Positions 22,661 through 31,481 of a stretch of DNA of 64,000 nucleotides are shown in pieces. The first letter of the stretch is position 1; each line of letters begins with the position of its first letter. Below the pieces are notes generated by a model. The model searched no databases. It saw nothing but the letters and a program-made list of their open reading frames with translations, and had not been told where the DNA came from. Source of the stretch: Ignavibacteriota bacterium (GTDB lineage Bacteria; Bacteroidota; Ignavibacteria; Kapaibacteriales; UBA2268); assembly GCA_020437395.1 (NCBI GenBank), contig JAGQWJ010000009.1, positions 1-64,000 of the forward strand. The letters run 5' to 3'. Position numbers and translations under genes: made by a program.

Positions 22661-24336
22661 ATAATTCAAAAATACTTATTTTAGGTGGCTGGGGACTAGT
22701 TGGTAATGCAATTTGTAAAAAGCTGATGAAGTACAACCCATCGGAACTTATAGTAACTTCATTGAAAGAAGTTGAAGCAAAAGATGCAGTATCTAAGCTT
22801 GAAGAAGAGTTCAATGGTTCTGGTTGTAAATTTACTCCTTTGTGGGGTAATGTTTTCACAAGAGCAGAGTGGAAGGATATAAATCCTGCTGAACTTTTCA
22901 ACAACGATGAATCAAGACATGGTTTTATAAATGATGTTTTTTCAGAATTAGATAATGAAATTTTACAAAATTCAGCTCTGAATAGCTTTATCGCACAATC
23001 AAAACCAGATATTATTATTGATTGTATAAATACTGCTACTGCAATTGCATACTTAAATGTTTATAGTCAATCTAATAATGTATTGAACGATATTAAAACA
23101 GATAGCTTAAATAGTCTTAATGTAGAAAAACTTATAGCTAGTTCATATATACCTCAGTTAATAAGACACATACAGATTCTTAATAAATCTATGACTGATA
23201 ATAGTACTGGGATGTATGTGAAAATAGGAACAACAGGAACAGGTGGTATGGGTATGAATATTCCATATACCCATAGTGAAGAAAGACCATCTAGAGTGTT
23301 GCTTTCTAAAACAGCAGTAGCTGGAGCACACTCAATGCTAATGTTCTTGTTAGCTAGAACACCGGATAGTACTATCGTTAAGGAAATTAAACCTGCTGCT
23401 ACCATAGCTTGGAAAAAAATCACCTATGGAGAAATAAAAAAATCAGGTAAGAAAATAGAACTTTTTGATATGAATCCTGATAACGCTATTAATTCTGAAG
23501 GTACATTTAAGTTTGACAACAAAAGTAATGTTATAGCAACTAATGAATATTTGAAATCAGTATATATTGATACTGGTGAAAATGGAATATTCTCAAAGGG
23601 TGAATTTGAAGCTATTAGTGCCTTAGGGCAAATGGAAATAGTCACTCCTGAAGAAATTGCTGAATACACAGTATTCGAAATCAGAGGTGGAAATACTGGA
23701 AAAGATATAATGCAAGGTTTAGACGCATTTAGCTTAGGACCAACTTACAGAGGCGGATATCTAAGAAACGAAGCAGTTAAAAGATTGAACCACCTTGAAA
23801 AAGAAAACGGATTAAAAAGCGTTGCATTTGAACTTTTAGGACCTCCAAGATTGTCGAAGTTATTACATGAGGCAAACTTGCTAAGGTTGGTAAGTGAGAA
23901 CTTTGAAGAAGTTTTAACTTATTCGGAAGAAGAATTAGCAAATAAAACAACAGAAATTATAAGTACAAATTCTGAATTAAGAAAAGAAATTTTATCAATA
24001 GGTCTTCCAATCTTGCTAAAAGATGGTAGATATTTAAGAGGTGATTTTGTTAAAATTCCTGTTAGAAGGAATCAAGACGAAATAGAGTTTACTGAAGACA
24101 ATTTGAATCAGTTCTGCTACGATGGTTGGATTGATTTGAGAAAAGAAAATTTAGAAAAATGGAAACAACGATTAAGCAATATAATGACAGAAGCTAAAAG
24201 TGTTTCCAACAATGATACAAGTTCTAGTTTTGTATATGACGAAGAGTATTGGAATTTTTTCAAGACAATAGAACCTGGGAAAATAGCTGGCTGGATCTTC
24301 GAAAATGAAGATAATGGCTGGAGATTTAAGAGATAA
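22651..24336 (+). CDS. Rossmann-fold SDR-like protein of unknown function
   Basis: A 561-residue cytosolic protein. It opens with a clear dinucleotide motif, ILILGGWGLVGNAICKKL (residues 8-25), like extended short-chain dehydrogenases, but it is much longer than usual. Internal landmarks are PDIIIDCINTATAIAY (about 115-130), YVKIGTTGTGGMGMNIPYTH (about 190-210), followed by KTAVAGAHSMLMFLLART, and a long charged C-terminal half with no domain I know. No YxxxK active site in the normal position can be pointed to; the GTGGMG loop may be the substrate site. Substrate and pathway are not known. It lies directly upstream of the giant secreted protein but is not obviously connected with it. Confidence 0.6.
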   Translation: MQINNSKILILGGWGLVGNAICKKLMKYNPSELIVTSLKEVEAKDAVSKLEEEFNGSGCKFTPLWGNVFTRAEWKDINPAELFNNDESRHGFINDVFSELDNEILQNSALNSFIAQSKPDIIIDCINTATAIAYLNVYSQSNNVLNDIKTDSLNSLNVEKLIASSYIPQLIRHIQILNKSMTDNSTGMYVKIGTTGTGGMGMNIPYTHSEERPSRVLLSKTAVAGAHSMLMFLLARTPDSTIVKEIKPAATIAWKKITYGEIKKSGKKIELFDMNPDNAINSEGTFKFDNKSNVIATNEYLKSVYIDTGENGIFSKGEFEAISALGQMEIVTPEEIAEYTVFEIRGGNTGKDIMQGLDAFSLGPTYRGGYLRNEAVKRLNHLEKENGLKSVAFELLGPPRLSKLLHEANLLRLVSENFEEVLTYSEEELANKTTEIISTNSELRKEILSIGLPILLKDGRYLRGDFVKIPVRRNQDEIEFTEDNLNQFCYDGWIDLRKENLEKWKQRLSNIMTEAKSVSNNDTSSSFVYDEEYWNFFKTIEPGKIAGWIFENEDNGWRFKR

Positions 24337-24365
24337 TTAACAATTTATTTTTTTTTAACAATTTT

Positions 24366-24370
24366 AGGAG
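24366..24370 (+). promoter_or_regulatory. Strong Shine-Dalgarno sequence before the giant T9SS protein
   Basis: AGGAG lies eight bases upstream of the ATG at 24379. Most other starts in the window have no such element, so this one suggests strong initiation. Just upstream the sequence TTAACAATTT occurs twice, at 24337-24346 and 24355-24364, separated by a run of T. Confidence 0.65.
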
Positions 24371-24378
24371 ATTTTAAA

Positions 24379-27300
24379 ATGAGAAGAATATACGCTATAT
24401 TCCTCATTTCTCTTTTCGCTGCAGCAACATTGACTGTAAGTGCACAAGTTACGGTTGAGCGTGTTGACGATGAAGTCAACGTTCAAACAGACAATGGTAC
24501 TTCGGAAGATATGTTGAGTAGCAAAAGCAATGAGATACAAAGGAAAAGTTTCTACCAGCTAGGAACAGCTCCTTTGCCGTTCGACCTCGTGAACAATGCT
24601 CACGACCGAATCGCAGTATCTACTGGATATTATGTAGTAGATTTTGCTGATGACGCTCCAGCTTACTGGAAACCTTCTGAAACTATTTATAGTTTAGATG
24701 AAAATCCAGAAAGATGGGTCTCTATACTTCCTGGTCCAAGAGTAGTAGAGAAAACTTATTGGGACAATAATAAAGAAGAGGGTCTAAGATTCTTTAGAAA
24801 CCCTGCTTACCCTGTTCAAAACAATAGGGACTTTTTTGAGCATAATGAATATTTCCAAGATACTACTGACAACGCATTTGCTGGCCCAATGCCATTAAAA
24901 TTAGTTGGTGGTTTCTACTTCAATGGTATTCGTTATGACTCATTCTATGTGACTACTAATGGTTTGATTGCCCTAACTAATAGAAGATACTTCTATGATG
25001 AATTTGGAAATAAATATATTCCATCTGGTGAGCAATCAGCTTACGACCCTAATTCAATGGATTATTTCGTTGGCTATATTGGTGGTGATAATAGAAATAG
25101 ATCAGGTAACGGTTTAAGTGACAATGTAACTGATGATTTTGGTTATAAATGGTCAATTATAGGTGGCAATGAAGCTGATCCTAATGGTGGTATTAGAGGT
25201 GACCAAGCGAATAGAGGTAACTTATCGAATCCACACGGAATGAATGACATTACATCTGCTTCTTACAAGCCAGCTTTAATTGGATTTATGTATGGTGATT
25301 ATGAGTTATCTCAATTCGCACGTACTCAAAATAAAGTTGATAATCATGGTAGAGTTCACTATTTCAGAACAATTGCTAATGATAAACTTGTAATTTACTA
25401 CGAGAATTTAGCTGTACCAGCTAGTACAAAGAGTACATTAGGATGGAATATAACTTGGAACGCATCTGACTCAAGACCAAGTGACGACGGCTATACTGCA
25501 GTTTCTGGTCAAACTATATTAAACAGAAACGATAGTAGTATCACAATCATCTATGAAAGATTTATGGGTGGAGTAACTGCTGGTAGAACTGTTATCCAAG
25601 CAAAAGATATTTTCAGAGGTAACTCTGCTGTTGGTGTTTATGGTTTTGGAAGACATGCAAACTACAACGTAACTGGTGGTCCAGACCAAAATAGTTCTGA
25701 CTTCCCTTGGGTAAGAGAATACGAGCAATATACTCACTATTTCTCTTATGTCAGAAACGCTGCTAGTTACCCACAAACATTTACTTCTTTGAAGTTCAAA
25801 CAACACCAAAATACTTTGAGAGTTGTTGATATTCAATACAGAGTTCGTAAGCAAGATCCAAATGCTTCTTTAGCGTTCTCTGAGAAAGTAAATTCAAGAG
25901 ATGTGAACAATTATGAATTATTAGCTGGTAATGATCACTTAGGTGCAATTCAACCAGTTGCTATTATTCAAAACGTATCTAATGACATACAAGCTCCAAC
26001 TGGTGTAAACTTCGTTCCTCAAGATTTGAATTTCTATGCTCGTTTCAGAGTTATGAACAAAGCTACTGGAAGATTAGTTTATAACAGAGCTGTACCAGTT
26101 GATAACAAATGTTTATCAACTCCAGATGATAATTTAGCTAATTGTGAAGGTAATCCTGACGTAAGAGTTAGATTAGTTACAGTAACAATAGACAAAGATG
26201 GTAACTACCAAGCTGAAGTAGCTAACTATCCAGGAACAAACCCTTGGAATGGTAAAACTAGAACAGGTATCCCACCTTATGGTTATGTAGAAGTTAAATT
26301 CCCTCCTTTCGAGCCAAATGAATTTGCAAGAGATGAGAATAATAAACTTTACCAAATTGGTAGAATGGCAGCTTTCGTAGTTGCAGATGCGACTAACCCT
26401 AATACAAATAAGAAATTAGGTGATGCTTGGCCATTTGATGATACTGCAGGCGTTGATCTACACGTAATGAGATTACACACTTTCTTTAGTGATGATGCAA
26501 GAGAATATCACATTATCGATGGTGTTCCGATTCCTTCAGTACAAAAATGGGTAAGTATTGATGCTGAGGTTGTAAGTGGTGATGTACTTTCTAGACACCC
26601 ACTTCCACCAAGAGGTAGATTTACTGCTGATAACAATGAGAATTTCTTCTTAAGTTCTCCAGTAATCAAAATGAACAGAGTAACTACAGGTGGTCAAGAT
26701 AATACACCTGGTGACGAATTGAGATCACATCCAATCGACATGAGAGGTAGATTTGGTTCTGTTATCTCATTATCAGTACAAAGAACTTTAGACAAAGAAT
26801 TCTGGGATAGAGGTTATGGAGACAACTTATTAGTTGGACCAGAGCCAAGAGCAGTATTAAACAGAGATCCTTTCACTGTATTCAGTACTGGCGTTGCTGT
26901 ATCTTCTAATCCAGATATGTTAGCTTTAGAAATTATGCAACCATCAGACAATGGAGTTGCTAACATTACTAACGTAAAAGACAACAGATGGAGAAATCAC
27001 CCTCGTAGAGGAGGCGAAGATGCTGAAACTAAAGTTCCTGCATTAGGAATCTATGGTGCTGGTGGATATTTAACTGGTTTCTTGGAAACCGATAGAGATT
27101 CATCTTTAGCATTGCCAAATGCTGGTACTAGAGAAGAGAATTCTTTAAGAGCTGACATTTATGATGATGGATTTGATTTCATTTACAAAAAGTATTTTGT
27201 TCCAATTCCTGATACATTTATCAGACATCAAAATGATGGTGCAAAACATTTCAGATTTAGATTGAAGATGTTTGCATCTAACGATAAGAAATGTCCTCAA

Positions 27301-29190
27301 TGTACAAATGATGACGATGATAACTTCTTGATTGACAATATAAGTGTATTGTTCAAATCTAAGGAAACAACTGATATTGAAGTAAGTGCTGTATCTATAA
27401 GCTGGCCTTATACTGAAGCACCTGCAACTCAAGCTTCTAAAATTCCGATTGAGGTTACAGCTACTAACAATACTGCAAACAACGCTCCTTTCTACCATAT
27501 CAAAGTTAAGATATTTAGAGGAACGAACGTAAATGATACAAATAACTTAGTTTATTGTAATACAAGAACAGTTACTTATCACGATCCTAACAATGAAATT
27601 GTTAAAGCATTCCCTGACTTCGAAGCTCGTAAATTTGGCGAAGGTGAGTATAGAGCTCAAGCAATCATAGTTGTTCCGGGTGGTGACTTAGAAGAACTTA
27701 ACGACACAACTTACACAGACTTTACAATTAAATTTGGTTCTACATTTGCTTATGATCCAGTAGATAGTCCTAAGAACGATATCGGTGGTGGTGCATTCCC
27801 TGTTGGTAGAGGTCTGAACATCGAAGCTTATGCTTATGGTGGTAGAGGTAATGCTAACAATCAATCTGGTGGATATGATGAACTTCAATTTGGTTCAGGT
27901 TACATAGGTGGTAGTATTTCTGGTCAATTGGCTATGAAATTTGAACTATTACAAGCGGATACTGTTTATGGTTACGATGCACTATTCGGAACTATTAACC
28001 AATCTCCTGACCATATTGCGTTATCAATCTACAAAGGTCAAGCAGACTCTGATATCCCTTCTGAAGAAATTGCTTCTTCTAGATTAGATAGACAAAGAGG
28101 TAGAGATGACAGAACTGACAAATTGGTTTATGGTGAGTATGTAAGATACTTATTGAAAAAAGGTATTGTACTTCCGAAAGGTACTTACTGGATAGCAATT
28201 GCTCAATTGGGTGAAACTGGTCTAGAGTTAGGTGGTTCAAAACAAAGAACTGGTCTAAGAACTATGTCAGTTTACGTTCCGCCTCCAGTAAACTTCACGA
28301 GTGCAGTCGGTGGTTCAGGTGTATCTCTTAACATTCATAAAGAATTCAGAAAGAGAGCTGTTAGTGGAAATCTATTAAACAACAGTTACTTTGCATTCGA
28401 GAATACAAGAGGATCTGGACAATGGGTACCATTTACTCCAAGTATTGGTAACGTAGGTTATGCTCATTTACACCACTTTGGTTGGGTTCCTGCTGAAGGT
28501 ACTACTTTAACATTAACTAACGGTACATGGATTCCATTGATTAGACCATTCTTAGGTGCTAAAGCATCTGATAATGTTCAAAGAGTTGATGATTGTGATG
28601 TTCCTATTAACCTCGTTAGCTTCGAAGGTGAACAAAGAAGTTCTGCTATAGATCTTTCTTGGACAACTGCTACTGAAGAAAATAACAAAGGTTTCTACAT
28701 AGAGAAAAGATCAAAAGTTAACAATGAGTATAATGAATGGGAGCAAATCACATTCGTTAATGGTAACGGTAATACTAAAACTACTAGCTATTATTCTTAC
28801 TCAGATAAGAACGTAAAAGCTGGTACTACTTATCAATATAAATTAAGACAAGTTGATTTTGATGGAACTCAGAACTGTCACGAAACTGATATCGTAACTG
28901 TTCAGTTCGGCAATCCTAATTTAGTAATTAGTAACTGGCCGAATCCTGTTAAAGAATCAACTAAGATCGAATACACTACTAACGAAAACGGTAATGTTAA
29001 GATTGAGGTTCTTGATTTATTAGGTAATGTTGTTAAAACATTATTGAATGATGAGGTAAATGCTGGTACTTACGAATTGAAGTATGACGCAACTGACGCT
29101 GTAGGAAACAGATTAACTTCTGGTACTTACATCTATAGAATTACTGCTAATGGTCAAACTCAATCTGCTAAGATGAGTATTGTTCAATAG
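24379..29190 (+). CDS. Giant secreted protein with T9SS type A sorting domain
   Basis: A 1603-residue exported protein. It has a signal peptide (MRRIYAIFLISLFAAATLTVSAQ), a long beta-rich body with no named domain I recognise, a fibronectin-like module near 1410-1510 (LSWTTATEENNKGFYIEKRS, YQYKLRQVDFDGTQNC) and a C-terminal sorting domain at about 1513-1603 (ISNWPNPVKESTKIEY, VLDLLGNVVKTL, LTSGTYIYRITANGQ). The tail is removed by the T9SS and the protein is attached to or released at the surface. Codons differ from the rest of the window (more GGT, GCT, AAC, TTC), and with the strong Shine-Dalgarno and terminator this indicates high expression. It may be a major surface or S-layer-like protein; this is inference. 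Confidence 0.9.
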   Translation: MRRIYAIFLISLFAAATLTVSAQVTVERVDDEVNVQTDNGTSEDMLSSKSNEIQRKSFYQLGTAPLPFDLVNNAHDRIAVSTGYYVVDFADDAPAYWKPSETIYSLDENPERWVSILPGPRVVEKTYWDNNKEEGLRFFRNPAYPVQNNRDFFEHNEYFQDTTDNAFAGPMPLKLVGGFYFNGIRYDSFYVTTNGLIALTNRRYFYDEFGNKYIPSGEQSAYDPNSMDYFVGYIGGDNRNRSGNGLSDNVTDDFGYKWSIIGGNEADPNGGIRGDQANRGNLSNPHGMNDITSASYKPALIGFMYGDYELSQFARTQNKVDNHGRVHYFRTIANDKLVIYYENLAVPASTKSTLGWNITWNASDSRPSDDGYTAVSGQTILNRNDSSITIIYERFMGGVTAGRTVIQAKDIFRGNSAVGVYGFGRHANYNVTGGPDQNSSDFPWVREYEQYTHYFSYVRNAASYPQTFTSLKFKQHQNTLRVVDIQYRVRKQDPNASLAFSEKVNSRDVNNYELLAGNDHLGAIQPVAIIQNVSNDIQAPTGVNFVPQDLNFYARFRVMNKATGRLVYNRAVPVDNKCLSTPDDNLANCEGNPDVRVRLVTVTIDKDGNYQAEVANYPGTNPWNGKTRTGIPPYGYVEVKFPPFEPNEFARDENNKLYQIGRMAAFVVADATNPNTNKKLGDAWPFDDTAGVDLHVMRLHTFFSDDAREYHIIDGVPIPSVQKWVSIDAEVVSGDVLSRHPLPPRGRFTADNNENFFLSSPVIKMNRVTTGGQDNTPGDELRSHPIDMRGRFGSVISLSVQRTLDKEFWDRGYGDNLLVGPEPRAVLNRDPFTVFSTGVAVSSNPDMLALEIMQPSDNGVANITNVKDNRWRNHPRRGGEDAETKVPALGIYGAGGYLTGFLETDRDSSLALPNAGTREENSLRADIYDDGFDFIYKKYFVPIPDTFIRHQNDGAKHFRFRLKMFASNDKKCPQCTNDDDDNFLIDNISVLFKSKETTDIEVSAVSISWPYTEAPATQASKIPIEVTATNNTANNAPFYHIKVKIFRGTNVNDTNNLVYCNTRTVTYHDPNNEIVKAFPDFEARKFGEGEYRAQAIIVVPGGDLEELNDTTYTDFTIKFGSTFAYDPVDSPKNDIGGGAFPVGRGLNIEAYAYGGRGNANNQSGGYDELQFGSGYIGGSISGQLAMKFELLQADTVYGYDALFGTINQSPDHIALSIYKGQADSDIPSEEIASSRLDRQRGRDDRTDKLVYGEYVRYLLKKGIVLPKGTYWIAIAQLGETGLELGGSKQRTGLRTMSVYVPPPVNFTSAVGGSGVSLNIHKEFRKRAVSGNLLNNSYFAFENTRGSGQWVPFTPSIGNVGYAHLHHFGWVPAEGTTLTLTNGTWIPLIRPFLGAKASDNVQRVDDCDVPINLVSFEGEQRSSAIDLSWTTATEENNKGFYIEKRSKVNNEYNEWEQITFVNGNGNTKTTSYYSYSDKNVKAGTTYQYKLRQVDFDGTQNCHETDIVTVQFGNPNLVISNWPNPVKESTKIEYTTNENGNVKIEVLDLLGNVVKTLLNDEVNAGTYELKYDATDAVGNRLTSGTYIYRITANGQTQSAKMSIVQ

Positions 29191-29225
29191 TAATTAGTTA
29201 AAAATTATTTTAACTAAATAGAATT

Positions 29226-29264
29226 AAAACCCTCGTTATTTATATTATAACGAGGGTTTTTCTT
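29226..29264 (+). terminator. Rho-independent terminator after the T9SS protein
   Basis: Perfect 14-bp stem (AAAACCCTCGTTAT with ATAACGAGGGTTTT), a seven-base loop and a T-rich tail, 35 bases after the stop codon. The strongest hairpin seen in the window. It separates the highly expressed gene from the HIT hydrolase gene. Confidence 0.93.
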
Positions 29265-29288
29265 ATTTTATAAAAAATGAGGTTTGAT

Positions 29289-29633
29289 ATGAAAGAAACA
29301 ATATTTGATAAAATAATTAGAAAGGAAATTCCGGCTTCAATTGTCTATGAAGATGAGGAAATTTTGGCATTCAAAGATATTAATCCCCAAGCTCCTATTC
29401 ATATTTTAGTAATTCCTAAAACTCAGTTTAAAACTATTAATGATATAGAGCAGAAAGACATAGAGTTGACAGGTAAACTTATATATAGAGCAAGTCAGAT
29501 AGCAAAAGAATTGGGAGTTGCAGAAGATGGTTACAGATTAGTATTTAATTGCAATAAAGATGGGGGACAAGAGGTTTATCATATCCATCTACACTTGTTA
29601 GCAGGCAGAAAGATGACTTGGCCACCAGGTTAA
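29289..29633 (+). CDS. HIT family hydrolase (HINT type)
   Basis: A 114-residue histidine-triad protein that probably cleaves purine nucleoside phosphoramidates or adenylated substrates. The signature HIHLHLLAG (H-x-H-x-H-x-x) lies near the C-terminus, after EDEEILAFKDINPQAPIHIL. The family usually begins with a residue or two before ETIFDKI, so I take the ATG at 29289 (MKETIFDKIIRKEIP) over the one at 29277, which would add MRFD. The gene starts just beyond the strong terminator and is followed by kdsD after 34 bases. Confidence 0.93.
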   Translation: MKETIFDKIIRKEIPASIVYEDEEILAFKDINPQAPIHILVIPKTQFKTINDIEQKDIELTGKLIYRASQIAKELGVAEDGYRLVFNCNKDGGQEVYHIHLHLLAGRKMTWPPG

Positions 29634-29667
29634 ATAAATTATTCTTAATTTGCAGTAAAAAAAGAAT

Positions 29668-30624
29668 ATGAATATTATAAAAGAAGCGCAAAGAGTACTT
29701 TCCGCTGAATCTAAGGCATTGGAAACATTATCGCAATCACTTGATAATAATTTTGTGGAAGCATGTGAGAAGATTAGAAAAGCAAATAAAGTAGTTGTAT
29801 CTGGTGTTGGTAAATCGGGAATAGTTGGTAAAAAAATAGCAGCTACTTTTTCTAGTGTTGGAATACCTTCTATTTTTTTACATCCAACTGAAGCATTACA
29901 CGGTGATTTGGGAATAGTAAATGAAGGAGACGTTTCAATTTTAATTTCTAAAAGCGGAACAACAGATGAGCTCCTTGTACTCTTCCCATATTTGAAGAAA
30001 AGAACTTGTATTATCTCTATTACTTCAAATAGTAATTCTTTACTTTCAAAAAAATCTGACATACATTTATTGATTCCATTAGATAAAGAAGCATGTCCTA
30101 TTGAATTGGCTCCAACAACAAGTACAACTATGACGATGGCTCTGGGAGATGCTATTGCCGCATCAATTATGAGGTTGAATAAATTTGAAGAAAAAGATTT
30201 TGCAATGAATCATCCATTAGGGCAATTAGGTAAGAACTTAAGTACTACAGTCGGAGATGTTATGCATACGGGGATAAACATACCAATTATTGACATAAGT
30301 CGCTCATTTAAAGATGCATTAATAGTTATGACAGATAAACCGTTAGGTTGCCTTTGTGTAGTAGATAATAATAAGTTAGTGGGTATAATCACAGATGGTG
30401 ATACTAGAAGAGCTTTAAACAATTTTGATTTGATTTCAGATATTAAAATTGTAGATGTTATGACTTCAAATCCAATTACAGTTAAAGAAGATACCCTAGT
30501 CGGTAGAGCTCTTTCTGTAATGGAAAATAGAAAAAGTCAAATTAATGTATTACCTGTTGTTGATGATAACAACACTTGTATAGGAATAGTACGAATACAT
30601 GATTTGATAAAAAGTGGACTTTAG
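29668..30624 (+). CDS. kdsD: Arabinose-5-phosphate isomerase (KdsD/KpsF)
   Basis: Converts ribulose 5-phosphate to arabinose 5-phosphate, the first step to Kdo for lipopolysaccharide. The 318-residue protein has an SIS domain (about 35-170: VVSGVGKSGIVGKK, HPTEALHGDLG, ISKSGTTDE) followed by two CBS domains (about 205-318, DVMHTGINIPI and DVMTSNPITVKEDT). The usual His and Lys of the active site are in NHPLGQLGK. It fits the lipid A genes elsewhere in the window. It ends five bases from the convergent RodZ-like gene. Arabinose 5-phosphate could also feed other pentose glycans, but the polyprenyl-arabinose route starts from PRPP. Confidence 0.93.
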   Translation: MNIIKEAQRVLSAESKALETLSQSLDNNFVEACEKIRKANKVVVSGVGKSGIVGKKIAATFSSVGIPSIFLHPTEALHGDLGIVNEGDVSILISKSGTTDELLVLFPYLKKRTCIISITSNSNSLLSKKSDIHLLIPLDKEACPIELAPTTSTTMTMALGDAIAASIMRLNKFEEKDFAMNHPLGQLGKNLSTTVGDVMHTGINIPIIDISRSFKDALIVMTDKPLGCLCVVDNNKLVGIITDGDTRRALNNFDLISDIKIVDVMTSNPITVKEDTLVGRALSVMENRKSQINVLPVVDDNNTCIGIVRIHDLIKSGL

Positions 30625-30629
30625 CTTTA

Positions 30630-31421
30630 TTACTTGCTAACTTCATCTTTAGTGATTTTTACATTGTTGACCACATTACCTCTGGCACCCAATGGGTCTA
30701 AAGGTTGTCCATTTCTCTTTAGTTGTACACCACCAGCGTTACCAGCAGTGATTGTAAAGAATTTTTCTGCTTTCCATACTTTCTTTGCCCCAGGTTTTAA
30801 TAATACTTCATCGTTTACTTTTCCATCTATGGTTACGCTCATCCAAGAAGTATCCAGAGCAAATGCCTCGAGTACAAGACTATCAGAACTTTCGAAGTAA
30901 TTTAGTAAGCTCTCTTCGTCTTGACTATTGTCAAACTCGTCTCCTATTTCAACATTATTAACTATTGAAGTCTCATTTTTACTTTCACTCGAAAAGAATA
31001 CAAAATACACAATCGAAATTAAAACTAGTCCTAAACCTAAATACATTAGTGATGAAATAAGTCTTTTGTCAGCAAGTAAATCTTTATAATTTTGAGTTTT
31101 TAATACAGATATTAAATTTCTATCACTTGGGTCAATAATATTTGCTGATTCATTAGTAATTGGTTTGTGTGTTAATTGCTCTTGAGCTAATTTGTCGTCT
31201 AATAGCTGTAGTAAATCTGAGTATGAGTTACTTGTCAGCCCCAAAAAATTGGCATACTTTTTAATAAAAGAACGTAGATAAACCACTGGTAACTCAGGCA
31301 TATCACCCGATTCGATTGCCACTAATACAGATTGCCTTATCCCCGTTTTCCGAGAAACTTCAGCTAAATCTAATCCTTTTTTTATTCTAGTATCGACCAG
31401 AATTTTGACTTGTTCTTTCAT
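30630..31421 (-). CDS. RodZ-like helix-turn-helix membrane protein
   Basis: A 263-residue protein with a cytoplasmic HTH domain (residues 1-75: KKGLDLAEVSRKTGIRQSVLVAIESGD, broken here only by text limits), a linker, one membrane segment at about 122-144 (MYLGLGLVLISIVYFVFF) and a C-terminal DUF4115-like beta domain (about 180-260, LEAFALDTSWMSVTIDGK, LKPGAKKVWKAEKFF). RodZ joins MreB to the cell-wall elongation machinery. The order is that of RodZ, but the same design also occurs in regulators. It is divergent from the DUF2279 gene with a 60-base gap containing a palindrome-like sequence. Confidence 0.85.
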   Translation of the reverse strand: MKEQVKILVDTRIKKGLDLAEVSRKTGIRQSVLVAIESGDMPELPVVYLRSFIKKYANFLGLTSNSYSDLLQLLDDKLAQEQLTHKPITNESANIIDPSDRNLISVLKTQNYKDLLADKRLISSLMYLGLGLVLISIVYFVFFSSESKNETSIVNNVEIGDEFDNSQDEESLLNYFESSDSLVLEAFALDTSWMSVTIDGKVNDEVLLKPGAKKVWKAEKFFTITAGNAGGVQLKRNGQPLDPLGARGNVVNNVKITKDEVSK

Positions 31422-31430
31422 TAGATAAAA

Positions 31431-31453
31431 TGTAATAATTGTATTATATTACA
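31431..31453. promoter_or_regulatory. Inverted repeat in the divergent rodZ-like/DUF2279 promoter region
   Basis: TGTAATA (31431-31437) and TATTACA (31447-31453) form a perfect 7-bp inverted repeat with nine bases between. Position between two divergent genes fits an operator. AT-rich content makes a chance match possible. Confidence 0.3.
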
Positions 31454-31481
31454 AATATAACAATAATCAAGCCAAAAATAA

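Noticed and set aside
24379-29190. Foreign origin of the giant gene because of its different base use
   Set aside because: The shift is in preferred codons as in highly expressed genes, and the sorting tail matches the host secretion system; transfer is not needed to explain it.
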